Origin: Heterobasidion occidentale
Taxonomy: Eukaryota > Basidiomycota > Agaricomycetes > Russulales > Bondarzewiaceae
Direction of reading: 5' to 3'
DNA length: 64,000 nt
Assembly: GCA_039111635.1 (NCBI GenBank)
Contig: JBCAQO010000002.1
Location: 2,480,001 to 2,544,000 of the forward strand
Of this stretch, positions 19,368 through 33,370 are shown piece after piece; within the stretch, counting starts at the first letter, position 1, and each line of letters starts with the position of its first letter. The notes under the pieces were generated by a model. The model was not told the DNA's origin. It ran no database searches and saw nothing but the letters and a program-made list of their open reading frames with translations. The translations under genes were made by a program, and so were the position numbers.

Positions 19368-20497
19368 ATGGCACGCGTCCAAGCCATACAAGCTGAACAA
19401 GAGCCTGGTCCAGACGATGGTATCAACTACTGGAGAACGCAGCCGGCAAGCTACGATGGCGTCCTGGGTGAACATCTACGGGCTGGTTTCTTGATGCATC
19501 GAACCTGATGTTTCTTTTCGACGCTCGCAGGTGGATTTGGAAAGGGGGTAATAATACAGCCCGATCGACTGCCGATGACACTCTCCTGACCGTTCAATTT
19601 CGCAGTCTCTTCCCCGCGTCGAAGCACTAGGCTCCCGACAGTTCTTGATGCACTTATTCCCGGAACTGTGCACCGTCCCATCCGCTGTCCGTCCCCTCCG
19701 TCCCAAACCCAAAGACCGCCGTACACGCGCGCTCGATGTGGGCGCAGGAATCGGGCGCGTCACAGCAGATACCCTACTGCACCTCTTCGATGATGTGGTG
19801 ATTCTGGAACCCGTCGACAGCCTCGTACGAGAGGCGTATGCGCGGGGCATTGCGAGCGACCCCTCTTTCTCTTCCACACACGCGCCACCCGTGCGGCAAG
19901 GCGACAGCGGTGAGCCGCCCTTTGTGCCGTGGAAGGGGATCGCCGACAGCAGTAAAAGCGTCGCGTTCTTTCAAGGCGGCCTGCAGACGTTCGACCCCGC
20001 GAACCCAACGAAGTCAACCGACGTTATAGGCCGCGTCGGCTTCGTGCCAGAGGCCCCCATGTCTGATCTCGACTCGGGCTTCGATGTCGTGTGGTGCCAG
20101 TGGTGTCTCATGTACCTGAGCGACACGGACCTCGTCGCGTTCCTCAAACGCAGCAAGCCCGCCTTGCGCGACCCTGAGCGGAGCGTCATCGTGGTAAAAG
20201 AAAATTTATGTAGCGACGGCGAGTACAATACACCCATCACGATTTTCGACCAGGAAGACTCGAGCGTGACGAGGTACATATATGCTCTCTAAACGTTTTA
20301 CTAGCACTGCACTAAATCGTGTCTTCAGATCGGATTTGGCGTTCAAGAGGATTTTCGAGGATGCTGGTTTGACCGTTGTGCATGAGCAAGTCCAGCAGGG
20401 ACTCCCCGAAGGCCTGTTCGTTGTCAAAATGTGAGAAAACATGCTTCCCCATACAAATGGTCTAACATTCATCTGATTTAGGTATGCCCTGAGATAA
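19368..20497 (+). CDS. TAE1: Protein N-terminal Xaa-Pro-Lys methyltransferase (NTMT1/TAE1 family)
   Basis: SAM-dependent enzyme that methylates the alpha-amino group of proteins starting Xaa-Pro-Lys, such as ribosomal proteins. Exon 1 encodes MARVQAIQ...INYWRTQPASYDGVLG. A 16-bp micro-exon (GGFGKG) and the main exon (LPRVEALGSRQFL) follow. SAM motif I is ALDVGAGIGRVTADTLL, the acidic binding residue is in VVILEPVDSL, and DVVWCQWCLMYLSDTDLVAF is the substrate-site region. VIVVKENLCSDG and a C-terminal FEDAGLTVVHEQVQQGLPEG complete the fold, with a five-residue last exon (YALR). All five exons join in phase without frame breaks. Divergent from CSM3, with 138 bp between starts. About 290 residues, a little longer than the yeast protein. 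Confidence 0.9.
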
Positions 20498-21030
20498 TAA
20501 AATAATTCGCACAAAACTCTCCACAGTCCGGGAATCTCGGTCCTTCAGTGTGAAACAGAGTGTCTCACCCATGCTTCAGCGCTTCAGCCTGAAGCGAACA
20601 GGTCACAGTCTGACATGCCGTGCCCAAGCCCGATATACTTGCTGCTCTTGCGAAATGCGAAACCCGAATGGGCTGCTGCACCGGACTGATCAGCAGATTG
20701 TCACAATCAGCTGCCCTATCATAGGTGCCTGTGCATGTTCTATTCACATGGAGATGCATATTTTGTCAATCGGGTAAAAATACAGTATCCTCTTCAACCA
20801 AATGCAAGGTATGCGCACAAAAACATCTCGCTATCAAAGGTCGAGAAAGTCAGAAACTACTAGCCAAAACCAGCTGAACAACGGGAAGAAAAAAACACGG
20901 CACTAAAAAAGTGAGCTCTGCAGAAGAAGAAAAGTGATGTATATGGATGAGGCAAAAGGAACTGCACTAAAGGGGAGCGAGATAGGGGAGCAGAGAAAAC
21001 GAACATCCTGCCATGAACGAGACAGCCGTC
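20498..21030. other. Convergent intergenic region TAE1/ADK2
   Basis: 3' regions of two convergent genes. Short ORFs here are unsupported and I see no RNA gene. Confidence 0.5.
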
Positions 21031-22221
21031 TCAGTATTTTCTAGAGCTTGCTCGGTCGGACTTCGAGTCGCCTTCGCGGCCGAGAACCGCCTCACTGATA
21101 CTGTTGCGCCGGCGCTCCTCACGCGTCGCAGTTCGTTCACGGAGGTTCGGCACTACAGATAGTACAGTCCGTTCTAGCTGGGGCCAGATCTCGTCGGATG
21201 TCTCGCCCGACAATGCAACAAGTCGCGTGTTTGTCGATGACAACGCTTGCTGCGAGGCGTAGTAAGACAGCAACGGCGAAGTTGATTCATAGAACTGCTT
21301 CAGCCGACGTGCGAATATTTCCTTGAGACAACAGCATGAGCAACGGAGCACAACATCGGGGGGAAAAAACGCACAGGATTATCATCTGGACGCTTTGTGA
21401 GAGGTTCGCCCGTCTCGTCGTCAAATCCATCAACCTTGGGACGGTTGTAGGACATGTTGTACACACGACCGGAGGGCAGATGTACCCATCGGTCAGAAAT
21501 TCGGCTGAGGATGACTTGATCCGGTACGTCAAGGTTGACGACCAAGCTCAAGGGGTCATTCAAAGTTCTGCTTAGAGCGCAGTATCAGGTGTGTCGCAGT
21601 AGGGGGTGAGGTGGTCAGTCCTTACCGTAGATGTGCATCGAGCAGCTTCCCTTGACCTACTGTCCGGGGAAATCCGTCTAATATCCAGTGCTGTCGGGCG
21701 GTGTAAGAACGCGTCGACAACATGAGCTCATAACACGTACTTTGTTGTGTAAATGGTCTAGTTTGCTCGTCACGACTCTAAGCATGATTTCGTCTGGAAG
21801 CAAACCGCCTTTGGCTACGATCTCTTTCGCGACCCGTCCAACATCCGTCCTGCACACAAAAGCACCGGCGCAAAGACTACGTGAGCTTCGAGTTCGCACA
21901 AGACAAGCGATTCAGATAGCAGCAGAGCCCAACACACCTCTCTGCAATATGTTGGCGCAGCAAGTCCCCCGTCGAAAGCGTCAAAATGTCGTACTTGCTA
22001 ACTAGCCGCGCGGACAGAGTGCCCTTGCCCGCGCCTGGCTTGCCAAACATGATCATCCGCAACAACCGCCCGTCGGCGTGCCCGTCATCCGCAGTGAGTG
22101 TACCCGCGCGCGAACCGTGCAGGAAGAACGGAATGGCCTTGCTGGAGCTCGCTGAACTGCCGAACGCTCTGAGGCCGCGAATTGCTGGCGAGCGGAGGGT
22201 ACGCAACGACAAGGACAGCAT
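21031..22221 (-). CDS. ADK2: Mitochondrial adenylate kinase family enzyme (GTP:AMP phosphotransferase)
   Basis: Transfers phosphate between nucleoside triphosphate and AMP, probably in the mitochondrial matrix. The N-terminus (MLSLSLRTLRSPAIRGLRAF) is basic and amphipathic like a targeting peptide. The P-loop is MFGKPGAGKGTLSARLV, and AMP-binding STGDLLRQHI follows. Across introns come VAKEIVAKGGLLPDEIM, then HWILDGFPRT with the family DGFPR motif. The LID is DRWVHLPSGRVYN, of the short type without four cysteines, as in AK3/ADK2. RLKQFYESTSPLLSYY follows. Five exons join in phase and nothing is broken. A charged C-terminal tail of about 40 residues (RTATREERRRNSISEAVLG) is longer than in yeast Adk2. 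Followed at 235 bp on the same strand by COQ11. Confidence 0.9.
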
Positions 22222-22456
22222 GGGCCGTTCTGTGCCCTAGGGCTGGGTGGGGAACGTGGATGTTGTGGATAGAGAGCGAAATGAGTGAGAAAGTCGCTTT
22301 CAAGGGCTGGGTCAGCCGACTTAGGTCAGGAGCCGAACATGGTGCAATGTTTGGGAATAAATCAGTTGGGGCAGATAAGATAAGATAACAAGATGCGATC
22401 AATTGTAGGCGTTGCGGTCTCGATCACCTTAGTAATAACCACAACTCGTGTAGTAC

Positions 22457-23708
22457 TCAGTCTGTGCGAAGGGAAGGCTGCTGGCCCTTCTGTGACCATC
22501 CTATCATCTCTCGCATCTCTCGCACCCCATACACACCGTGTATATCCGGCCGCGCGTTGTCCACTGCGATGCAGATGGCCTCCGCGACATGGTCGACGTG
22601 TATCGGAGGTAACGTCAGCGCGTTCGCAACGGAGTCCAGAGGGGATGTCTGGATTGGTGACGATGGCGCTGTCCCCGTGGGGAATGAAGGCGAGAGCGCG
22701 CGAAGGAGGCTGGAAGGCGTCGGGAGTCCACGTGGAATCTTCGAGTGGACGACGGAGGAGAGATCGAGCAAGGCAGCAACGGGGGACGTGTACGGACGGA
22801 AGTGCGGTGGTACACCAGACCTGACAGACGGGTCAGATTGAATACACTGTGAGCGCTAGTACGGTGCATACTAGGTCTGATATAAACGCCTCGATATTCG
22901 GGTCTCCCTGCCGTCAACTGTTCGATCCCTCTCTCCGCTTCCCGTTTTGTCTCAACATAGCGCGCGGAGATCATGGGTCTGAAGATGTCCTCCGCCGAGA
23001 TATATACAAATGGTCTTGGACCAGGAAGTTCCACAGTCGCTTTACTTCCCATAAAACCTCCGCAACTGTCAGTGCTATAGAAGACCCATAAGTTACGCCG
23101 GTCAAAAGACTGGATGCGGAGAATTACCAGAGTCCCTGTTCAGCACTTCATAATTTCTCCTGCCTGGGCCCTTCTCTAGTGGATTCCCTCTGACTCCGGT
23201 CACGCTCCGCATGAAGCTTCCTACGGCACCGCCAATGTCTCCAGATCGCAGCGCCTTCTTGTACCCGTGTCCTCCAGCAGCGTACCTAGCGTGTGCACCA
23301 CGGCGGACATGCCCGGAAGCATGTGCGCATATGTTTCTGGACGAAGCGCGTCTCCCGCCTGCCAGTCTACCTGTAAATGCATAAATGTCAGACTAGAGCT
23401 TGGAGCAGAGTATGGGAGAAAGGGCGACACTTTGGAAGTCCAAGCAGGAGAGTGTCCCTTAGGTGTTCGGAATGGCTGCCCGGATGTGCTGTTGGAGCAT
23501 TCTGGGATGATGGTTCTCTCAATGACAATCAATAGGAATACTTACCTCAAACTGGCCACTTGAAAACCTCGGCTCAGAGCCGCTTTGCAGACAGCGGAGC
23601 CTGTGAGGCAAAGGAGGTTCGATATCGGCTGTGTTTCATATCTGCCGATAGCGTACCAATGAAGCCATTTCCGCCAACCACTAGTATTTTTTGGACGAGG
23701 GACTCCAT
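22457..23708 (-). CDS. COQ11: COQ11-like atypical short-chain dehydrogenase (mitochondrial)
   Basis: NAD(P)-binding Rossmann protein related to yeast YLR290C/Coq11 and NDUFA9, linked to coenzyme Q synthesis. The glycine motif is KILVVGGNGFIGSAVCKAAL, split by an intron. FQVASLSTSGQPFRTPKGHS, AVVHTLGTLLED and GNPLEKGPGRRNYEVLN follow, with the catalytic-region stretch PFVYISAEDIFRP and YVETKREAERGIEQL (YxxxK). The C-terminus is LPPIHVDHVAEAICIAVDNA. About six exons. A single base is missing near 23267 (TG|YKKALRSGDIGG), probably one G of a run. The frame is open upstream to 23867 and could add 53 residues, including RAAARTRP, as a targeting sequence, so the true start is uncertain. Confidence 0.82.
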
Positions 23709-24527
23709 AGTTGTCGTGACAGTGCTGTTGAGCGGAATGACGGCAGAGGTGACCGGTCTGGTACGCGCAGCCGCGCGTGACACGCTCTGCACCGAGATCC
23801 CAGATCCATCTTTTCCTTCACTTTGAACACTGACCATCACGCTCTTCCTTGAGGTCGTCGATGACACTTCTCTTGCTAGTCAACAATCACCTGCAGCTTC
23901 ATTCCAAGGGCTGTGAGGAGGTACATGTCTTCGTCGTTCGGGCGTCGAGACTACTTATCTGTCTGATCTATGAATCAGACGCCCCCAGGCAGCTCAAGGC
24001 GAGTACGGCAGTGGGAGTGCCCATCATGTAGACAGATGTATCCAATTTCCTTTTCGTTTTCTGTTGGCAGTCAGAAGCGTCTGGTGACCAGAAGTGCACG
24101 ATAACGCCCTATCGCATTCTCTCACATCTCGCCACAAGATTCTTGCGCATCATCTTACGTCTCTGCACTCTTCCGAAAGAGAGAATAACACCAACTCTGA
24201 CATGCTACACTCGAGCTCTGCGGCACAGCTGGAAGTCCGCGATCCCAAAGAGAACAGAACAAAGTCCACATGACAGTTTCATAGGTAAGGCCTGTCAGCG
24301 CGGGATGCCAGTACACCCCATTCGTCTGCGGAGTCGTCTATGCTATCAGCGAAGCGTCGGGTTCACTCATGTCCGGATTTTAAGTACGTCCGCGCGGTGC
24401 CTCGAGATGATTACTGTTTGTGTACAGTATCACTATCAGTATCTGCTGGTTGAAATCGAAAACACGTATATATATCGCGCAGCTTGCCACTCGGCTGGTA
24501 CAGCGAGCCTCCCTTAGCTTTGCCCTC
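23709..24527. other. Divergent intergenic region COQ11/polyamine oxidase
   Basis: 5' regions of two divergent genes, about 820 bp. Short ORFs lack any family resemblance. The possible N-terminal extension of COQ11 (to 23867) falls inside. Confidence 0.45.
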
Positions 24528-26532
24528 ATGTCCCACATGACTAGCTTCTTCCGAAGGGCTGCGCTTTACGTCGCTCTCTGCACGATCTGTGCTGTCCCGT
24601 CCCAAGCCTCCCCTGTGGGTCGCGACGATGCTGCGCACAAGGACGCTCAGGTACTCATCCTCGGGGGCGGAGTAGCCGGTGTCATCGCGGCCAGAACGCT
24701 TCACGAGAGCGGCATCAATAACTTCAAGATCATCGAGGCCCGCAGCGAACTTGGCGGGCGGATGAAGAGCTTTGAGTTTGGTGTGCCCGGAAATCAGGTC
24801 ACTTTGGAGCTTGGCGCGAACTGGATTCAAGGGACGCAGGATGGCGATGGCCCTGCGAATCCCATCTACACACTAGCCAAGAAACATAACCTGACGGCCC
24901 AGGTCAGCGATTATTATGGCAGCATGAGTGAGTTTGGTGCTCTTGATCTCTATTGAATTTTCAATCAAGTGACTGCTGTTTCAATTTAGCCACGTATGAC
25001 TACACTGGCCAAGTAGACTATATCGATGAATTTAATGCTGCAATTGATGCCTACACGAATCTGACTATCGTTGGAGGTATGTTCAATAAGTTCTGGACGT
25101 CCTATGAATATTCACAATCCATCCAGGTGGCCGAGTTACGGGCGCCCTGGTCGATACAACATCCCGCACTGGCTATTCACTCGTGAACGTGAAGCCAAAA
25201 ACAGCCCATCAGCTGGCCTCTGAATATTACATGTTTGATTGGGAGTACGCACAAACTCCCGAGCAGACGTCTTGTATCGCATCGTCGTGGGTGCGAGCCT
25301 GTTTTCTCGAGTTTACAGCACGCTTGTGACCGCATATATCGCATACATTAACACACATATATAGGCCAATAACTTCACGTATGACCCTGACCAGGGTGGC
25401 TTCTCAGAAGATAACCTGCTCTCCATCGACCAGCGCGGTTTCTCCCACCTCATCAAGGGCGAAGCGGCCGAGTTCCTCACCAAAGAACAGCTCCTTCTCA
25501 ACTCCACGGTCAAGTCGGTCAAGTACTCCAAAAATGGTGTCACAGCTACCCTTGTTGATGGAACCAAACTGAGCGCGGACTATGCCATCTTGACGTTCAG
25601 CTTGGGAGTGTTGCAAAATGACGACGTCATATTCGAGCCTGCACTTCCAGACTGGAAAGCTGAAGCCATCCAGAGCATGACCATGGTCAGTTTTTATGTC
25701 CGTATCCCATCAGTCTTTTTGGTCGCTCAGATGAGATGAAACCAGGCCACGTACACAAAGATCTTCCTACAGTTTCCAGAGAACTTCTGGTTTGATACGC
25801 AGGTGCCATCCTTATCAGCCTTGAGTTTAATATAGATGGCTCACGGTCATCACTGCGGCTACTTATCTCAGTTCGCTCTATATGCCGATCAAGAGCGCGG
25901 AAGATATCCTGTCTGGCAAAGCCTCGATCTCGAAGCCTTCTTCCCCGGCTCTGGGATCGTCTTCGTCACCGTAACGGTACTTCATCTCCCTCAAAAATAT
26001 GTTGCACATCAGCTTCTTCAAGGCTAAAATCTTTCATCTCCCAATTATAGGGAGACTATTCTGAACGCATCGAAGCGCTTCCCGATGCGCAGGTCAAGGA
26101 CGAGGTTCTGGGCGTCCTGCGCGCCATGTACCCGAATACAACGATTCCGGACCCGATAGCGTTCCACTTCCCTCGGTGGTTCAGTGACCCACTGTACAGG
26201 GGCAGCTATAGCAACTGGCCGTCCAGCCTCGTCAGCGACCATCATCAGAACCTGCGCGCGACGCTTGAACAGCGACTATGGTTCAGCGGAGAGGCTATGA
26301 GTCAAAAATACTTCGGTCGGTCTCAGCCCCCCTATATGCGCGCACCTCTGTACGTCAGGGCTGATGCAACGACCCTGCTTGGCGCAATGATTTTATGTAG
26401 GCTTCTTGCACGGCGCGTATTTTGAAGGGCAAGACGCTGCCAAGAACGTCGTGGTGTATCCGCAAGGGCGGTTGTTCGGGGCTGCCTCATGTCGAACAGG
26501 TCCGCAATGCCGTCCCGTACAACCTCAACTGA
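24528..26532 (+). CDS. Secreted FAD-dependent polyamine/amine oxidase
   Basis: Flavin amine oxidase, probably oxidising spermidine/spermine-type amines and releasing hydrogen peroxide. A signal peptide is visible (RRAALYVALCTICAVPSQAS). The FAD-binding dinucleotide fold is QVLILGGGVAGVIAARTL, followed by IIEARSELGGRM and the flavin-site ELGANWIQGT. Further blocks are DYIDEFNAAIDAY, DPDQGGFSEDNLLSIDQRG, ADYAILTFSLGVLQ, ATYTKIFLQFPENFWFD, HFPRWFSDPLYRGSYSNWP, LWFSGEAMSQKYFG and FLHGAYFEGQDAAKN. Eight or so exons. The expected terminus (LPHVEQVRNAVPYNLN, stop at 26532) needs a frame change near 26455; without it the frame runs on into unrelated sequence. Several Asn-X-Thr sites fit secretion. 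Confidence 0.85.
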
Positions 26533-27299
26533 CGTGTGCGGTGATAAATACAACGTGCGGCCCACGACCCCTTCTCATCCCTGTCCATCCCGCTTGCGGT
26601 GATGGATGCTCTGCTGAGCGGCGTTGTCTCATCGCGTCTAGTGTATGTACATCTATATCCGGCGTTGTTGCGCCGTTTGATCGAATGTAGCCGACGACGG
26701 TATAGCATCCCGAAGTCCTTTTTTGCAACTAATGCTAGTACGTGACCTTTTCTGATGCCTGCGGGATTGGAAGCCAAGCTAGTAGGACAGCCAGAGACCA
26801 CCGTTCTTTCTGTCTTGTCGACCATCTTCCATGCTCTGCGCTTTTACCACTCAAACGAAATCTTGTAAACTCAATATCTCAGCATCAAAAACTGACCAGT
26901 CAGAACATGAAGTATATCATGAAAGTACCAGACATTCCTTTCATTCAGCACAGCGAATAAAAGCTCTGCACGACCGAGAGTCCATTGAGGCGTAGCTAGC
27001 TATCAACTGTATGGAAACTATATGCGTGCTCGGATAAGTAGACCCATGTAATAAAGATAATCGACGAGCATAAAAAATTTTTTAGAGCAAATAGGGAATG
27101 GGGGCATGGACGATAAGCGGCAAGAGTAAAGTATAGGAAGGCCACCGCCACCAGGGTCGTTAGTCTCGTATCAAAGCTCTCATCTCTCCCAGCGCCAAAC
27201 CACCAATAGCCTAGAGGGCAAGCCCTTAAAAGAAAGCGTATCAATGCAGCAGAGAGGAAACAGAATATATGCGGAAAACTGTCCGTGAACGGGGAGGGT
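26533..27299. other. Convergent intergenic region
   Basis: About 770 bp between the convergent oxidase and DPBB genes. No supported gene. It contains the 3' UTRs. Confidence 0.5.
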
Positions 27300-28413
27300 T
27301 TAGACGAATGACCACGTGATGGGGACCATACCCTGTTCCTCCGTAGCGATGGCGGTGAAGGCACCGACGGAGAGATCAATCGAGTTCGAAGACACACACG
27401 TGGGGCAATCATCAACAATAGTGACGGTGACGCTCTTCTGGTTGTTGGCGTTTGTGATCTTCACCTTCTTTCCGCAGAGGTCAGACTTCTCGCCCGAGTT
27501 GCCGTAACGGTCCTGATCGATGGCAGCGATGAGGTCGTTGTCAGAGTGGACGACACCGCAGGCGCCGGCAACACCACCCTGATAGAAGAAGGTAGCGCTA
27601 TTTTTGTAGTGTTAGAATCACGAGGACATGAACGATTAGAGTGTACGTACAATCCACCAGAGAAAATTTGGCTGCCGATGTCCGAACCGGTGCTGGCAGA
27701 AGTAGCAGCGGAGCACTCGAGGAGGTCTTCGAAGGCTTGGCAGACGATGCTCCGACGTGGGCTCAGGCGTGGCAGAAGTGACAGGGGCAGCGGAAGTGGT
27801 AGGTGCGGGCGATGAAGCAGGTGCCTCGGCCTTTGTGGAAGACTCTTTGACCTTGGTCGACTTGGGAGTGGGCGAGGGCGAGGGCGATGTAGAAACAATG
27901 GCAACTTGCGAAGTAGCTACGGCGACTTGAGAGGTGGCCGCAGGGACACTGCTGACGGGCTCATCATCGTCATCGCAGTCATCGTCGGCAGGGGTAGCGA
28001 CCGTTGACGAGGGCTCCGCGGCCGAGGCAGAGGCAGAGGCGGCGACAGAGGGGATACATTGAGGGGCGCGTGCGGTCTGTAATGTCTCGGTAGCCTGTAA
28101 AGGATGAAGTCTAAGACACCGTTCTTTTGTGAAGAAAAGATGTCCAAACGCACCAACAACGGATGGCAGCACTGGTCGAAGAAATCGGTATTGTGCTTGT
28201 CTTGGCAGTCGAGTGCAAGGTAGCGAACGTGGTACGTGGTGTAGTCCTGATCACCGAAAGTCAACGCGAGAAATGTGGACGAAAAGCAAAGGCACAAACC
28301 TCAAGGTAATTAGTCGCCCATCCTGCAGGAGGGTCCCTGCGGGGAACGACGATGCCGTTCACAGATGAGGCGGCGAAGAGCGCGACCGAGGCGAGGGGAA
28401 GGAGGTTGAACAT
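27300..28413 (-). CDS. Secreted double-psi beta-barrel (RlpA/expansin-like) protein
   Basis: Signal peptide MFNLLPLASVALFAASSVNG, then a short Cys-containing region (DYTTYHVRYLALDCQDKHN, FDQCCHPLL) and a long Ser/Thr/Pro/Ala linker with an Asp run (DDDCDDDDEP). The C-terminal DPBB domain is FSGGFATFFYQGGVAGACG, SDLCGKKVKITNANNQKS, VTIVDDCPTCVSSNSIDLSV and MVPITWSFV. Such proteins lack expansin's second domain, are secreted by basidiomycetes and may act on cell-wall polysaccharide or other fungi; activity is not known. Introns sit after TNYLE, after HPLL and within GGF. The linker shows two one-base-missing frame changes (TPEPTSE|ASSAKPSK and TSSSA|ATSASTG). Confidence 0.85.
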
Positions 28414-29101
28414 GACGGGAGAGAGGACTGTAGCTTCGAGGAGAGGGTAAAGAGAGTGAGGTGACTGAAAAGTCGAGGGAGGGGACTATATAAGTGAGAG
28501 ACACCGAACACAGTCGACTGCCAGAAGGAAAAAAAAAATCAGCGACCGGGAGAACAATAAATGAAAAAGGAACGGGGACGGACCGTTGCAAAAACGCGAG
28601 GAGAAGGCGAGGAGGGGACTTCAAGGGAATGAAGGGTTGGAGGAAGAAACGGGGTTGGCATGCTGTCCCCTTATATATCCACCCAATTAGCAATTGACGT
28701 GGCGCCGGCGTTACCGTTCTCACAGCGGCATCCCCCTCCACTTTCCGAGAATTTCTGACGCCCTCTGACGCTCTGGAAATCCTTGCTGCCTTGGCGAACG
28801 CAATCATAGCACAGATGCAAGGCACCCATGCATCATAGTGCCTCGCCTGGTCTCAATCACATACCCATCTATTCATCGCACGCAGTGTGACGTACCGAAA
28901 ATTATAGGTGTTCGGAATTTTTCCTCTTGGTGTCACACTTTCTCGTCCAAATCGGGGTATCCACAAGCTCGATACTGGCGTGCCTGCGGTCTTTGCCGGC
29001 CGCCCTAGCTGCGGATCGCCGGCTTCGCCGCTTCCATCCCTTCGACAACACCGAGTGACGCGCTGGAAACTGCAGGTCAATCCACACTGACGTCTTTTGC
29101 A
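28414..29101. other. Divergent promoter region DPBB/SCAMP
   Basis: 5' regions of two divergent genes. A purine-rich run (28529-28536) and a TATATAA-like sequence (28487-28494, 75 bp from the DPBB start) are visible. No gene seen. Confidence 0.45.
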
Positions 29102-30481
29102 ATGAATACGTCGAGCAAGTGCTTTCGTGCTACTCGTTGTTAGTCGCTCTCTCTCACTGCCCTCCTCCCCTTCCTCAGGCGATATCACGAAAAACCCGTT
29201 TGGATCGACTAATTCTCTCGACACGAACCCTTTTGACGACCCTTTCGCCGAACCTTCTTCGACGTATGCCCAAGAACAACACGCTGCTCGTGCAGTAGAA
29301 CTCAATCAGCGAGAGAGAGACCTCGAACGAAGGGAGCAAGAGCTGAACAACAAAGCCGAAAACATCAGAAAGCATGGTCGTAGTAACTGGCCTCCATGTA
29401 CGTGTGACCGCATTTCGGCATGGACCCCCCCACGCCCGTTGTGCGCGTTCAACTCATGTAACGGCCCCCTGCCCAGTTTTCCCCCTCATCTACCATTCAA
29501 TAGCAGATGAGATTCCTGAAGCGTCTAGACCTCTCATGTCACGACTCTACCTCCTTTGGCTCGTCCTCGCGGCAACTTTGATCATCAACATGGTGGCATG
29601 TATTTTTGTTCTCACGGCTGGTTCGTCGGACGGGGGAAAAGATCTTGGGGCAAGTATCGGGTGAGTGCGCATGTTTCACGGCGCTCATATTGGCGTTTAT
29701 TATTTACCGTTTTCAGATATATTCCCATCATTGGGGGTCTATCGTTTCTTTTATGGTATAGGTGAGACAAATGACATCTCACGACTGTCAAATACTCAGC
29801 CATCCTCACAGACCCATCTATAATGGCTACATGAAGGTGAGTCATGGTCAAAGATCATTGTGATGGTCTTATTTCATCATGCGGCTGTATTTAGGAACAA
29901 GCCTTGTACTACTGTAGGGTCTTTCGTATTGTCGCCCAAATACCATCTGCTCACATATCGCAGATCTCTACTTTTTCTTTGGCGGGTTCCATCTATTATT
30001 CTCCATCTATATGTGTGTATAAGCACGTTGTCGACTCGCTTTTGTTCTCGTATTAACGCATGCATGTCTGGATAGGATTATCGGCATTCCCAGGTAAGGA
30101 AATGGCACGTCACGCTAAGTCGCGTAACATACTCAGACAATCTGGTAGCACTGGTTCCGCCGGGCTGATCCAAACAGTCTCAATGTATTCGCGAGGCGCG
30201 TTGGTAGCAGGAATTCTTGGCACAATCGCCACTGTAGGTTGGACGTTACAGGGTGTTGGAAACACCTTCTATTATTGGCAGGTGAGAGAGGATCCACCTA
30301 CGCTGTTTTGTATGCTGAAGTTCGTTCAGATCTGGCAGCATCATACCGCAGCTGGCCACAGTGTAGAGAAGGCGGGTGGCGCTCTCTCGCTGTCCTGGTC
30401 AGAAAAGTTGACATCATATGCTTTTAGGCGAAGTCCGAGTTGGCCACTCATGGTGCAAAGGCATACTTCACGCGCGGTTGA
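29102..30481 (+). CDS. SCAMP, secretory carrier-associated membrane protein
   Basis: Tetraspanning protein of post-Golgi and endosomal membranes that acts in vesicle recycling. The N-terminus has EH-domain-binding NPF motifs (NPFGS, NPFDDPF) and a coiled-coil (ELNQRERDLERREQELNN). The conserved NWPPFFPLIYH...EIPEASRPL stretch comes before the four membrane spans: LYLLWLVLAATLIINMVACI, IPIIGGLSFLLWYRPIYNGY, a short-exon span with FFFGGFHLLFSIYMIIGIP, and AGILGTIATVGWTLQGVGN. The cytosolic tail is KSELATHGAKAYFTRG. About ten very short exons. The first exon (start at 29102) is uncertain because phase requires a weak donor, and the last junction (near 30375) fits only if one G is extra. Confidence 0.88.
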
Positions 30482-31034
30482 ATCATAGTGTCGTCTCATG
30501 ATGTGCTCCCGCCCCTGTCTTTGGAGAATCCATTTATTTCCATACATCTAGTTACTGGCTCTGTAGTACCAACAGTGGACAACAGGCTGTGGTTGTGGCA
30601 AGTTAATCGATTGTTCTTTGTTCGATTGTGCTGTGCACTGTTGCCGGACCGGGCAGTACTGTAAGGTTTATGCTGGCCTGTGTGGCGAGCGGAGTTTGAA
30701 GTCTTTGCCTGATATACCGAAAACGAGCCGTGTCTCTGCTTTCAACCAACCATCATCCTCTAAGGTCTGTTTACTCTCCCTACTCGTCGTTATTCCTGCG
30801 ATGCTCACGTTGGCGTTTTTTCCCTTTCTGACAGCCAGAAAACATAGTCAAAAAACTTCAAAAAACCCATTCACAAAGCGGTTGTTTCGTCTCTTCCTGT
30901 GTGTGCTTCTCCTCTCTCCAATTTTGGCCGATTGCTCACCTGCGCACCCGTTCCCGCTGTGGCATTGTACCCTCCAGTCGCAGAAAAGTCCACAAAGCAG
31001 TAACGACCCCACCAACCCGCCAATAAAACATAAA
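30482..31034 (+). promoter_or_regulatory. PAB1 upstream region with an A-rich leader tract
   Basis: Between the SCAMP stop and the PAB1 ATG. Positions about 30836-30872 are A-rich, with several runs of four to six A. PABP mRNAs of animals carry A-rich 5' leaders that PABP binds to repress its own translation, so this may be an autoregulatory tract. The transcription start is unknown. An open frame from 30618 covers the area but shows no coding signal before the PAB1 ATG. Confidence 0.4.
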
Positions 31035-33370
<2,336 letters not shown>

